In this document: positions 32,669 through 43,717 of the stretch, one piece after another
How positions within the stretch are numbered: position 1 is the first letter of the stretch
Layout of the letters: each line of letters begins with the position of its first letter
Origin: Strigops habroptila
Taxonomy: Eukaryota; Chordata; Aves; Psittaciformes; Psittacidae
Reading direction: 5' to 3'
Length of the DNA: 64,000 nucleotides
Assembly (NCBI RefSeq): GCF_004027225.2
Contig: NC_044291.2
Coordinates: 12,012,707-12,076,706, forward strand
Translations under genes and position numbers: made by a program
The notes under the pieces: generated by a model
The model's database searches: none
Told to the model about the DNA's origin: nothing
The model's input: only the letters and a program-made list of their open reading frames with translations

Positions 32669-35600
32669 ATGCTTCCCTTGGCACGGGCACCTCTGGCTGC
32701 TCTGGCTGGGCCCTGAGCAGCAGTAAGGCCCAGGCCCAGTCCTGGGGCCAGCCATCGCAGACAGGGCCTGAGCATGGAGGTTGCGATCAAGGCGGTGGGG
32801 ACCCCATGGCCATGGCCATGGCCATAGGTACTGTGCTTGTGGCTCACGTCAGCTGCAGTCTCTCAGCTCATTGGACAAGGCTTGCCTTGTGTTTCTGACA
32901 CTGACCCTTTGCCTCTCTTGGTGCTGGTAGCCATGCTGAACTGCCTGCAGATGTGCTCATTTTCTGTGCTTGCTTGTGTCTTTCCCAGGAGAGACAGGAG
33001 ATGAATCAGGCAGCGCTGGAGCTGGCTTCGGAAGTCTACGTCGGGAGATCTGACTGGGCCCTGAAAAGTTCTGGTATGGACACAGCAGCCCATTCTCCTT
33101 GCCATGCACTTGTCTGTAGCACTCCCCAGAGGAGGCTGTCCTCCAGGCGCTGCTCTCCAAAGTGGGGGAACTGAAAGCAGAGGACCTTCATGAGGTCCGA
33201 GAGCAAGGCTGTGGCAGTGGCTCTCTTGGATTCCCTCCCGGTCCCACCTCTGTGTGGGTGCCTCTGGCACTGCCCCACACACATCCAGGGCTGATGGAGG
33301 GGCTCCCTTCCTCAACAATGCATTTGGAAAGGGAATGGCTGCGTCATCCTATACTGCCCCCATAGCAAGCCCTCAGCTTTGGTCTGCTGTCATTCACCCG
33401 CACCCTCAGACCTTCTCCTTGTGGCGCTGAGAGGAGCAGACACCAGGCATATGGGTGCCGTTGTCCTGTGCAGCTAGGTACCCCCACCAGCATGGAGGTG
33501 AGGAGAGGACTGACAGACATGGAGCTGGCCAGCGGCATCAGAAATAGTGTCTGAGCACAGGGTCCTCCTAGTCTGTGACCTCTTGCAGTCACCTGCTCTC
33601 CCTTCCTTACAGGTGCCACCATTGACATGCAGAGAACTTCCAAGACGTATGACTGCAAAGAGAATTGGGTCTGCAGGGTTTTATGGTTCTTCCGCGCTCC
33701 CAACCCTCCTGATACAATTTTGCAGGTATTGTAGCAGAAATCATCAGTGCATGTTTCCTTCCTGTGAAGTTGGGGACTGACCTTAGGGGCTGTCCTCTCA
33801 GGCCAGTGGTTATGCTCAAGCCCACAGTGTTGGCCTGGTGCCTGAAACCAAAGCTCAAACTCAGGGCTGGACTTGCTAGAAAGCAGTGGTTCCCCTCAGG
33901 AGGGGAACAGAGCTCAACTGCTTGCATCTTGCCCACAGTCCTCTGTCACAGCTGGGTGAAAGACTTTCTCCCTGGTGACCACATTTCCACACTTACCCCT
34001 AACAGTACCTTTTTGAAGTGGGAGGCAGGAGGTCCTCTGCAGAGCACTGGGCAGAGAGGTGTATCTGTAAGGCCCTGACTAGGATGGCTTAGTAACAGGT
34101 ATACTCCTCTTTCCATAATACTGAGAGGCTGCTGCTTCTGTCCATTTCCTCACACATGCCTCATTTCAAGCTGGAATAGACCCCACAGACACACCAGTGC
34201 CTGTGCTTCAAGCTACATGAGCAGCTGTGTTGGACTGAACATGGGCTCACATTTCATTACTCTCACATTCTGGTTGCAGCCGGATGTTTCCCCAGAAAAC
34301 TGCTGGCCTTTACAAGGGCACCAGGGCCAGGTGGTCATCAGGTTGCCAGCACGAGTCCCATCTGACTGCTGTCAGTGTGCAGCACATCTACAAAGAAGTC
34401 TCTCCATCTGGGACCGTCATCAGCGCGCCCCGAGACATCACTGTGTTCGTAAGTCTCTGCTGGGTGCTTTTGGCTGGCATGTGGGCCCTGGAGGAAAGCT
34501 GTGACTGGGACTTGCTTGCTTTGTGCATTCTTGGAGGTTCATGTCCTGTTTTCTCCTAAGCCTAGCAGTGCCCTTGCAGGATACTTCAGGGGGTCTAGAG
34601 GTTCCATCCCTCTCAAGACTCATTCTGGTGAGAGCACCTCAGGGTTCTTGAGTAAAACACGAGGTGGAGACAGCACTTAACTACTGCTAGAGCCCCAGGA
34701 GAGGCTGGACACATAACAGGGCTGATCCAGCACATATGTTCCCTCTTTGCTGCGACGAGTCTGAGCTTCTCTCCTTCCTCCTTGTGCTTTGCCCTTGAGG
34801 GAGTGGATGCAGACAGAGAAGAGGAAACTCTCCTTGGGACGTTCATGTACAACGTGGCAAAAGAGGCCATTCAAACCTTCCCTCTAAAGGTACGGTCCAT
34901 GCATGGGGGCAAGATGCCCAGGAGAAAACCAGGAGCGCCTGCAAGTCTGTGACAGGAAGAGCGTGAATGCTCTCTCCCGTGGCACAGGGGCCCGGGCTGC
35001 TGCGGAGGAGACCTGGTGGAGTTGGGAGGACTGAGTAGCATGCGGTGGTGGTAGCAGCAACAGGTTTGCAGGGGCAGGGTCATGCCTGTGTGAGCTTAAG
35101 TCCCGAGAGACCCCTGGTTGCAGCTGCTGCCTTCAGCAGAGCCAGCTGCACACGTGGCCGCTCCATCAAAGCAACATCTTTGCAGCAGGAGAAACAGGGA
35201 TGCCTGGTGGGGAAATCTGCCAGGGCAGCACTGTCGCTCCACCCTGTGGCCTGCTGGCAGGCTGGACAGTGTCCTCTCCTCCCAGCACAGCACGCCTCTT
35301 TTCTCCTGGTGCCCTCACACCTGCCAGGAGGAAGGCAGGCAGAGCGGATAGTGGGAGCTTAGTGGGGATTCACACCAACTTGCCCCACGCACAGGAGGAC
35401 ACTCCCCGGCCTCTCTGTCAGCAAGAGCGAGCTGCAGAGGGAAAGGGGACAATGGGGAAGGGAGGCGCAGTCCCCAGCAGGCCAGGTTGCAGGGGGTGCC
35501 AGGTGCCTTCCCCCTTCCCGTGCCTCCAGTCTCTGCAGGAGCCCCGGTACCAGCGGTGAGCCTCAGATGCCTCCAGCCACTCCCACCCACTTCTGGAAGC

Positions 35601-36618
35601 TTGTGCCTGAGCAGGAACAGGGCTGGCAGGGGAAGAAACATCGATTGCACTGTCACGCTTAACGCCTCAGTTTCCCTGTTGCTCTCTTCACAGGACGCAC
35701 ACAGAGCCTTTTCACACATCAAACTTATTGTGAAGAGCAACTGGGGAAACAGAGCCTACACCTGCATTTATCGAGTGGCAGGTTCATGGGAAGATGGCAA
35801 AACCAGAAAGCCTCAACTGAGATCAGAGGAGAAAAGAACATAAACAAAAAAGAGGAAGAGGGGAGGAGGGATAAATGCTTTGTCAGATCGGAGTGGTGTA
35901 GAAGATCTGTCTCCAAAGTCCAGTGTGCAGGAAGGTCCATCGGGGGAGGGCAGGAGTGCCCACTGACATGGCTACAGGGCAGCCTGCAGGCAGGGGATGT
36001 GGGTCGACCAACAATCCTTGGGGCTGCCAGGGGCTTGTGAGCTCCCCCTTTTAATTTCCCAGTAGTGGGCTGGAGGAGCATCAGATTCCCACTGCACCAT
36101 CAGAGGGGTGTGTGTGATGGCTGCCTTCTCCCGGGGATGGTTTCAGGGTTGTGCAGCCAGGTGTGCAGCCAGGGCTGTCCTTCCAAGCAGGGTCCCTGCA
36201 CCCCAGGGGCTGTGTGTCAGAACAATCTGGGTGAAGTCATCTTCCTGCTGAAAAGAGCCAGCACAGGGCAGCTGAGACCAAGGCTGATGGACAGATGAGA
36301 TCTTCTGAAAAGCTCTTTGATATCATGTGTGAATTTCATCTGACACCACCCCCCCACCATGTTCCTATATCCCTACTGCTGGAGGCAGGACTGGCTCTGC
36401 CAGAGCCCCCAGCAGAGCCCTCTCCTCCCAGTGACACCCTCAGCCTGCACCAACCAGAGCTCATGGAAGGGGCCTGCCGAAAGTCTTCCTAAAACCAGAG
36501 AAGAGGCAGTTTCAGGGGGTTTCTGTGAGAAATGCATTAGGTTTTGCTCAGAGAATTCTCCCCTAAATCGTCACTGTCTTTTCCCTCTTGGGAAGCCCCC
36601 CGTAACAAGATGAAGCAA

Positions 36619-37140
36619 ATGGTCAGTGGCAGCTCTATCACCCAGTCGCTCCTCCTGGCATTTGCAGACACGTGGGAGCTGCAGCTCCTGAGCTTCTGGC
36701 TCTTCCTCGGGCATCTACCTGGCGTGCGCTCCTGGACAATGGACTCATCATCACCACCACAGCCTGCAACCAACGCCTTCACACCCCCATGTACTTCTTC
36801 CTCCTCAGCCTCCGCCTGCTGGAGCTGGGCTCCATGTCCACCACTGTCACTAAAGCGATTGCCAATTTCCCTCTGGAACACCCAGGGGCCATTTCCTTCC
36901 TGGGATGCACTGCCCAGGTCTTTTTTCTTTCTCTCCTCAATCACAGCCAAGTTTTATCTTCTCACCGTCATGTCCTACAACCGCTACGTGTCCATCTGCC
37001 ACCCCTGCTCGACGGGATCCCCTGGGCAGCAGAGCTTGTGTCCACATGGCAGCAGCTGCCTGGGCCAGAGGGTTTCCCAGTTCTCTGCTGCACACTGCGG
37101 ACGTTGTCACTCCCCTCTGCCAAGGCAATGCCCAGGGGAC
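36619..37140 (+). pseudogene. OR14-like olfactory receptor fragment, left arm
   Basis: From the ATG at 36619 the sequence encodes the start of an avian gamma-c/OR14-type receptor (SGSSITQSLLLAFADTWELQLL), broken almost at once by single-base indels, so that TM1, the PMYFFL region and the MSYNRY region lie in different frames. Homology ends after TM4 near QGNAQ, followed by unrelated sequence. No TM5-TM7 is present, so it is non-functional whatever the sequencing accuracy. Confidence 0.8.
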
Positions 37141-38240
37141 CAAAGCCGGGTGAGAAGAGTGGAATCCTGTCCCCTCTCTGCCTGTCCTGGGACAGTTCTG
37201 CCCACTGTCCAGAAGCTTCTGGGAGAGGCTTGGAGCCCTTCCCTGAGGCTGTGTATGAGGAGATCAGTTTACAGCTCAGCACGGGAGAAGCAGGCAAGGT
37301 TCAGTTGCCCACATTCAGTGGGTCCCCTCCATGGGGCACATCTGCCAGGCTTTTTTCCCTCACTCCCCCACCCATGGCTGACCCCCTGTGCTGGGGTCTG
37401 TGTGAGGAGAGCAAGCAAGGTCCTGGGCCCAAGACAGGAGCTTCCTCTCACCAGTTCTTCCTGTCCAAGCCAGGGACAGCCCCTCTCTCTGGTGCTCCTG
37501 CATGCTGCGTGATACCTGAGGGTTGAGGGAAGGTGCTGTCCCAGGGCAGCTCTGGGAGCCCCTTTGAGACAGGGTTTGTCCCAGGGGAGCATGGTGAGTT
37601 CCTGAGCCCTCCTCCCACTCGGCCTTGGCTCTCTGGATCCCCCCAGCACTGAACACAAGCTTGGTCAGCAGAGCACATCCCGTAACATCTCCAGGCTCCT
37701 ATTCAAAGAGGTCCCTGCCTTCTAAGATTCGATGATTCTTTCAGGCTGGAACTTGTGATTCTCTCTCCTTAACTGTTGGTGTTTTGGGGGACTTGTCTGT
37801 GGTATTTAACCCATGGCAATGGTCATGCAGAGCATCTGTGTTTCTGGCTACACCCTTCAGAGAAGCTAGACACGTGCACTGCCAAAGGGGAGTGCTTAGA
37901 TGGGCTGTGTCCTTGGAGGCAAGCCTGTTCCTGCGGGGGACACAGCCCTGGGAGAGAGTGTGTAGGGAAGGGCTGGGCTGCGTTCACAAGGCAGTGTTTA
38001 TCTCCAGTCAAGTGACACGATGCTGTCAGAGCTCTGTGCCTTGCTTGTTCCTCTCCCTTTGCCCTCACCTTGCAGGGTTTTGGCTGAGGCACAGCCATGG
38101 AATGGAGAGAGCTGATCATCCTCAGCCACGCACACCCCCCTCTCCCGTGGCTGAAGGGAAGAGACCAGCTTTTGGGGAGTGTTTTTCATTAGACTCATAT
38201 TGGAGGTAGTAGAGGAGCCGTGTAGAGGGAATGTCGGAGT
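37141..38240. other. Region between OR fragment and duplicated block
   Basis: No recognisable gene. GC-rich open frames are present on both strands without domains. Confidence 0.4.
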
Positions 38241-38242
38241 CC

Positions 38243-38574
38243 AAAAGAGGGAGCAGGTGCCTGTGGCTTAATCAGCGTCACCTGGAAGGGGAAAAGAGAG
38301 GAAAACAAGGTGCCCATAGTGCCTCGTTCTCCAGAAGACTTGTCTGCAGTGCAGGCGTCTGGCATAACGAGTTGCTGTACGTGCATTTGACGTTTGCTGT
38401 GTGTTGCTGTGTGCATGCCTGGGAACCTTTAGCTAAAGTCCCCCTGTCCCAGTGGCACGCTTGATGGAAACATCCTGTGTAATCAGGACATTGTTAATGG
38501 TCTGCTGCTGTCACTGATTGACATTTCTCCCCTTTTTGAGGAGGAAGGTAAAGGCAAGAGAGACAGAGCTAAGG
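38243..38574 (+). repeat. Arm-internal donor of the block at 27511-27842
   Basis: Direct repeat of 27511-27842 (see that entry). The mirror copy is near 49551-49882. Confidence 0.85.
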
Positions 38575-39089
38575 GGCAGGTAAAATACGTCCCTCAAGGG
38601 GTTTTAGAAGGCCTCCCAAAGGAAAGATCTTGTCTCTGATGCAAACTGGAGTGACATCAGAGACATCATGTGGCAGGGCAAGCTCATGGCTGGAGCTGAG
38701 CTGGCACTGGAATTGGTTCTAAGTCCTGAGCCCTCCTAGCTCCAGCCAGACATTGCTGGGTGCCCCTGCTCTGCCAGCTGATCCCCAGTGCGTGAGAAAC
38801 GTCTGATCCAGGGTCTGCTTATGCCTTCTAAACAGCTTGTGATGTGTGAGCGCACGTCAGCATTGAATAGCTGAGCTAGTGAAAGGCAAAGATGTGTTCT
38901 TTGGCCTCCCTCCGCTCAGCTTTGGGCCAAGGCAGGGGAGCAGGCCTGCTGTCCTGTGGCTGCCCACTCCGGTAAGGTGGTCGTGTGTTCTCAGAAGCCC
39001 CGTCAGAAGGTGGAGATTCTCAAGGGCTGGTAGTTGCAAAGCAGAGGAGGAGGGGTGGGGCAGGCTGCCTTACCTTTCCTGGGCAGTAG

Positions 39090-39675
39090 TGCTGGTTTTG
39101 GCTGGGATAGAGTTAATTCTCTTCCCTGTGGCTGGTGCAGTGCTGTGTTTTGGCTTTAGTCTGAGAACAATGCTGTAACACACCGATGGTTTAGTTGTTC
39201 CTCAGTAGCACTTGCCCTGATCAAGGACTTTTCAGTCTCTCATGCTCTGCCAGTGAGGAGGGGCACAAGAAGCCAGGAGGAAGCAGAGACAGGACACCTG
39301 ACCTGAACTAGACACAGAGGTATTCCATACCACAGCACGTCATGCCCAGTATAGAAGCTGGGGGGGTTGGACAGAAAGGGCCAATCACTGCTGGGTCAGG
39401 CTGGGTATTGGTCAGTGGGTGCTGAGCAATTGTATTGGGCAACACTTGTGTTTTCTGGATTTTCATTCTCTTTTTCTGTTGCTCCCTATTATTATCATTA
39501 CTGTTATTATTAGTATTATTTATATTATCACTGTATTTTACTCAATTTCAATTATTTAACTGTTCTTATCTCCACCACAGGTTTTACGCTCTTCCGATTC
39601 TCCTCCCCATCGCACGCGGGGGCTGAGCGAGCGGCTGCCTGGTGCTGAGTTACCAGCTGGGTTTAAACCAGGACA
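39090..39675 (-). mobile_element. ERVL-like solo LTR, left arm, reverse orientation
   Basis: On the minus strand it starts TGTCCTGGTTTAAACCC and ends AACCAGCA. It shares the middle blocks (ATACCACAGCACGTCATGCC on the plus strand) with the LTRs at 5210, 26943 and 31563 but has a distinct terminal part, so it is a related subfamily. No clear target duplication. The mirror copy is at 48461-49049. Confidence 0.75.
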
Positions 39676-39847
39676 GAGGGACACTCCAGTTTGCCCTCGT
39701 CTGCCCTTATCTGGGGCACATGGTGTGTGGGAAGGGAATCTCCTTTACAGAGACACCCCAGGCGCCCACGCTCCCTCAGCCACTCTGCTCATTGTGGTGG
39801 TGCAGGCCAGAGAGGATCCAGGCATGCGGGCGCTGGCAGAGGAGGGG

Positions 39848-39880
39848 GGACACAGACACAGACACACAGACACACAGAGT
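39848..39880. repeat. Short GACACA/GACACACA microsatellite
   Basis: acagacacagacacacagacacaca, near the 3' end of the secreted-peptide gene. Mirrored in the right arm at about 48257-48290. Confidence 0.7.
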
Positions 39881-39898
39881 GCAGCTCTGCTAAAGGGA

Positions 39899-39904
39899 TT
39901 TAAT
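39899..39904 (-). terminator. Polyadenylation signal ATTAAA, left-arm peptide gene
   Basis: ATTAAA on the minus strand, about 40 bases after the last open-frame stop (39942-39944). Confidence 0.6.
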
Positions 39905-39941
39905 GGATCATGAGAGGGAAATGGCCCAGGGCTCCCAGGGA

Positions 39942-40124
39942 TCAGGCGGGGTCCTCCAGGATGACTATCTCCTCATGCCGCTGGAGGAGGGACACGATAA
40001 GGGTGTCACCACCACTTCTGGTCCTGAAAGACAGAGATCAAAATGAGACACCACACCCCCCCCGCGGCAGTGTCCTCTGGGACATGAGAGGGGCCTTGTC
40101 CCCACTGTCTGTCTCTGCAGAGAC
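39942..40124 (-). other. Exons 5-6 of left-arm peptide gene (3' UTR or alternative C-terminus)
   Basis: Exon 5 begins at 40124 after cttccccag (VSAETDSGDKAPLMSQ). Exon 6 begins at 40023 after gtctttcag and is open to TGA at 39942-39944 (SGGDTLIVSLLQRHEEIV). Splicing exon 3 directly to exon 5 keeps the frame, and the exon 5 end at CCCAGAG joins exon 6 in frame, but the apparent donor there is GA, not GT, so this alternative terminus is uncertain. Confidence 0.4.
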
Positions 40125-40503
40125 CTGGGGAAGGAGAAGGGAATTGGAGACCCCAATATGCTGGGATGGGGCTTGGCTCTTGTGAGATCCATATGGCACC
40201 CAGAGTCCCTTACCCCAGGATGCCTTGAAAGCTCCCAGAGCCCTGCCCAGCCCTCACGGTGATCCTGGGGGTCTGTATGGCACCAGGGCCCTTGCCTGGC
40301 CTGCACGGTGATCCTCTGGGCCTGCCGAGCCCCACTGAGTGCAAGGAAAGGCAGCTCTGTCCAGCTTGCCCTGGGACATGGATCATGGACAGTCCCCTTT
40401 GTTTCCCTCTCCCATACCCAAGCTCTGGCCACCCCTGAGGGCTCGGGGATTTCCTGGCTCTCAGAATCCCTTGTGGGGCCGGAAATGCCATGATGCCGCT
40501 CAC

Positions 40504-42232
40504 CTAGGCATGAAGACCTACAGCCAGGCGTTTCTGGCGGACAAGCTCCAGCACCTGGAGAGGAACCTGAGGAGAAAGGGAGGGTTAGGGACATGCTTGG
40601 GTGCACTGGGGTGTACTAGGAGGCAGGGAAAAGCAGTGAGCAATGGGGTCCTTGGAGAAGGTGCTTTCAGGGAGAAGTGGGGTACATGAATTTGCATGGC
40701 GGTACACAGAAAGCAATGGGGGTCCTGGGGAAGGGGCCCACCTGGGTGCATGGCCGTGCACTGGGGTATCCTGGAGTGCTCTGGGTTGTAATGGGATGGA
40801 TGGGAATGCAAGGGGGACCCTGGGGAAGGGGGCCTCCCTGGGAAAAACACTGGGGTGTGGGATGCTCTCGAGGGTTGTAGTGGGGTGCACTGGGGTGCGC
40901 TGGGACACACTGGGATGTCCTGGAGTGTTGTGGCCATGAGAGGGGAGCATCTGGGGACAGTAGAACTCATGATACCTACCTCAGGCTTCTTTCCTTCCTC
41001 TATTTTGAGTTCCCCCTGTAGAGAGACCACGAAACCTCACTGGTCACTGGGATGTCCCAGTACCAGCAAGGGACCAGCAAGGGACGGGAGGAGCAAACTG
41101 CCCTCCAGTTCCCCAGACTGGATGCCCTCCAAGCCCACCCCAGTACTTACGTCCAGGCTATAATCTCCGCTTTCTTCTAAGACTGCCTGGGAAAGAGAGC
41201 AAAGAGCTTGTCTGGATTGGACCTTGGTGGGGCTGTGTGTGAGGCACAGGTGTCCCCAGCCTCCCCAGGCCCATGGCTTCCCCCTGGTCTGAGCAGGAAG
41301 ATCTCTTCTGCTCCCCCAGCCCCATTGCTCCAAGTTTCACCTGGGAAACCTGTTCATGCAGTGACCAGGGGTGGGGACGGAGGTAAGGACAGCCTGGGGA
41401 ATTAGGGGTCTCCAAAGGGGATGGGGTGACTGGGACCCAAAGATAGGGCACTGGCGTAAAATTAACTGGACTGGTGGCATTGAAGGGACAGGACTGCATG
41501 GGATGTTAATGCGGGGTATAGGAATTCAAGTGGAGGGGATACGGGGACTTCAAGCATGGTGGATGGTAGGGGCAGAAGGACGAGGACTGCAGAGGACCAA
41601 AGTGAGGGGATTGGGAGAGTGTTTGGGAGTTGGGGTTCAAGGAAGGGGTTTTGGGGACACTACCGCAGTGGACAAGATGAAAGGCAAGGGCTGAGTGGGG
41701 AAATGTCCCGGAAGGCACTGGGAACGATCAAAGGGAGGGCATTTGGGGACCCTAGGTAGGACACAGAGGAGATCCCAGGGAGGAGATGTCTGAGGGGACC
41801 AAAAGGATGGGATGAGGGGGCCCAAAAAGGAGGGGTGTGAGGGCATCGAGACAAGAAGCTGGTGGGGGCCCTCCTAGGCAGGAGATAGGTCCGGCCATTC
41901 AGTGGAGAAGCTGGGCTCTGGGTATCGGGAGCTATACTGCGGGGAAGCGTGGGAACAGGCAGAACTGTGGAAGGCAGAAAGCTGCATTGCCTGGGGCTGG
42001 AGGTGCAGGGAGGCCTGGAGGGGCCCCTTGCTTGGGAAAGGGAGAAGCCGACTCAAGGGGTTTCATGCCCACCACTATGATTTCATTCTGCAGGAGAGCT
42101 GATGTCTTGCAGCCAACACCTGTTCCCAGCCGTGAGCCCCTCCACGGGGCATTGGGGACTCACCTTAGCATCTGCTGGGGTGCACAGCAGGATGGTGAAG
42201 AGCAGGGCCATGCTGAGCACTGCGACCTTCAT
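40504..42232 (-). CDS. Unrecognised small secreted-peptide gene, left-arm copy
   Basis: Minus strand, all phase-0 junctions: exon 1 42164-42232 (23 codons), exon 2 41151-41186 (12), exon 3 40980-41015 (12), exon 4 40504-40566 (20 plus stop). Exon 1 encodes a signal peptide (MKVAVLSMALLFTILLCTPA, cleavage predicted near ADA). The mature part is about 45 residues with no cysteine: an acidic region (AVLEESGDYSLD), a mixed-charge linker, then an amphipathic helix-like end (LQVLELVRQKRLAVGLHA). The TAG stop is the last codon of exon 4 and directly abuts the gtgagc donor. A TATA-like GATAAAT lies about 50 bases upstream of the ATG. Exon sizes match paralog A closely. I do not recognise the family. 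A secreted antimicrobial, hormone-like or reproductive peptide is possible, but nothing in the sequence proves any role. Confidence 0.55.
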
Positions 42233-42274
42233 GTTTCTCTGCGGTGTGGTGAGTCCTGGGTGAAGCTGGAGAAG

Positions 42275-42295
42275 GTGAGAGGCAGATTTATCCCT
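42275..42295 (-). promoter_or_regulatory. TATA-like element of left-arm peptide gene
   Basis: GGGATAAATCTGCC on the minus strand, about 50 bases 5' of the ATG at 42232. The mirror element in the right arm is at about 45840-45850. Confidence 0.4.
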
Positions 42296-43315
42296 CCCAG
42301 GACTCCTCCTTGCCCTCCCCAAGAGCCCCCAGGGCAAAGCCAGACTTGGCAGAGACACCAGCCCTGGCAACAAGCCTGGCCTCGGCACAGAGTCACCCCC
42401 ACCTCCAGCATGGCTTCAGCCACCTTTCCCGGCATCCGGCCAGCTTCCTGCACGGGGCAGCTGGACATGCAAGGGCCCAGGCATCTGGGGGTGGTGAAGG
42501 GCAACAGACAAAGGACCCCTGACAGCCAGACATCCTTTGGTGACTGCCCACTGCTCCAACACAAAACCATCCCCCAACAGCCCCCCAAAGCCAGATCCCC
42601 CCATCTCCCAGTGCCCCTCACCTCCCAGCACTGCCATCTCCCAGTACCGCCTGCCTCCCCGGACTGTCTTTCGCCCCAGGACTCCCCCAGGGATGATGCC
42701 AGCCTCAGACCAGGGGTCTCTGAGGCAGAACTGTCCCTGCCCCCTCTCCATCCCTTGGGTAAACAGGGGGCTGGGAATGACCCTCTTCTTGGGGCATCAA
42801 GGACCCCAGGATTAGGGAACACCAGGAGGTGGAGGACAGCTGCGGGGTGTTGGCAGTGGGGGTACTGGTGGGTGACTGGGATCTTCAGTCACTGGAGGCA
42901 ATGGGGAGCACTGGTGAATGCTGGGCACTGGAAGATGAGGGTTCGGCTTGAAGGAAGTGCTGGGGTGGTCACAGTGCCCAGCTCCAGCCCACCCCATTTC
43001 CCATGCACTGCAGGCCCCAGTCTGGTCCAGTCCCCAGCCATGGCCTTCCCAGTGCAGAGGACAGAGCAGAATATCCCCTGCCCTGGCCATCACCCTGCCA
43101 CTGCCTGGGGCCACCATGCCCACCCAGATCACTGGAGTCCCACTCTGCAGAGCTGCCCCCAGATGGTGGGTCCCAGTGATGCCAGCAAGGCATCCCCAAC
43201 AAGGGTCTGGCTCCAGCCACGTCCCTGGATGGGACTTGGACACGGCCCACCCAAGGCCCTCATGCCCAGGAGATGTCCCTTCAATGCCCTCATCCTTGGC
43301 CAGGCCAGCTCTGTC

Positions 43316-43510
43316 CCTGAGCAGGATGTGGCCGTCCGGAGGGACACAGTGAAGTGGGTGCTTGTCCTCAGGCAGCCACTTGGAGCTAATTGTGGGGACA
43401 ACAGAGCTCCCATGGCAACAGGAGGGATGTTTGTTCTTGTCATCCCTCCTCTGTATGTGTGTGGCTGATAAGCTGTGTTTGCCCAGGGCCAGTGGCGCAG
43501 GAACCTGTCA
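43316..43510 (-). promoter_or_regulatory. Conserved upstream block of left-arm peptide gene
   Basis: Shares the cagccacttggagctaat 18-mer, gatgtttgttct and gataagctgtgtttgcccaggg (GATA-containing) with 23940-24160 upstream of paralog A. It lies about 1.1-1.3 kb upstream of the ATG. Mirrored at about 44620-44815 for the right-arm gene. Confidence 0.4.
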
Positions 43511-43717
43511 GCAAGAATATGTTGGTGCTTCCAACATGTTCTGCAAGGTTAGTGCTTCATGAGAATGCCTGATGGGGGGTGAGGGGGAACCTGGAGAGGT
43601 TAAGCAAGCCTGGCAGAGCCTGCTGAGGAGGGCAGCGCTGGGGGCATCAGGGAGGAGCAGGTCCAGGGCACCCCGCACACTCACTGGGGCTCCCTCAGGA
43701 CAGGCTGGAGCCCAGAG

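Larger units (their letters stand above)
30557..35820 (+). pseudogene. SUN-domain gene, left-arm copy with two frameshifts
   Basis: Nine exons: 30550-30617, 30687-30763, 31468-31508, 32331-32427, 32989-33073, 33613-33725, 34280-34448, 34800-34889 and 35694-35820, with phases consistent except for two single-base insertions relative to the right-arm copy. An extra C (run at 34357-34359) shifts exon 7, and an extra G (35776-35777) shifts the final exon. Both fall inside the SUN domain and would destroy its C-terminal half. Both are homopolymer-length differences, so sequencing error is a real alternative. Domain content is described under the right-arm copy. An ERVL-like LTR occupies the intron between exons 3 and 4. 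The first exon may begin upstream of the ATG at 30557. Confidence 0.75.
27881..43717 (+). repeat. Left arm of giant inverted repeat (about 15.8 kb)
   Basis: The sequence matches the reverse complement of 44415-60244 nearly base for base wherever I compared it. Paired positions sum to about 88125-88132, so net length differences are only a few bases. The outer edge is the motif ggtgcttccgg (27881) paired with ccggaagcacc (ending 60244). The inner edge is ggagcccagag (ending 43717) paired with ctctgggctcc (starting 44415). It contains an ERV LTR and leader, a SUN gene copy, an olfactory receptor pseudogene, two ERVL LTRs and a secreted-peptide gene copy. Confidence 0.95.

Noticed and set aside
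32804-32826. CCATGG tandem near the SUN gene as a regulatory element
   Set aside because: Only about four copies of a 6-mer in an intron; simple repeat without further support.
42083-42388. Defensin-like interpretation of the peptide gene because exon 1 reads into Cys-containing intron sequence
   Set aside because: The gtgagt donor after the signal peptide and the conserved downstream exons show the cysteines lie in the intron; no six-cysteine motif exists.
41837-43468. Very long plus-strand open frame (over 500 codons) in the left arm
   Set aside because: It is antisense to the peptide gene in GC-rich DNA, low in complexity (Pro, Gly, Ser, Trp), with no domain; the mirror in the right arm is broken. 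Compositional artefact.
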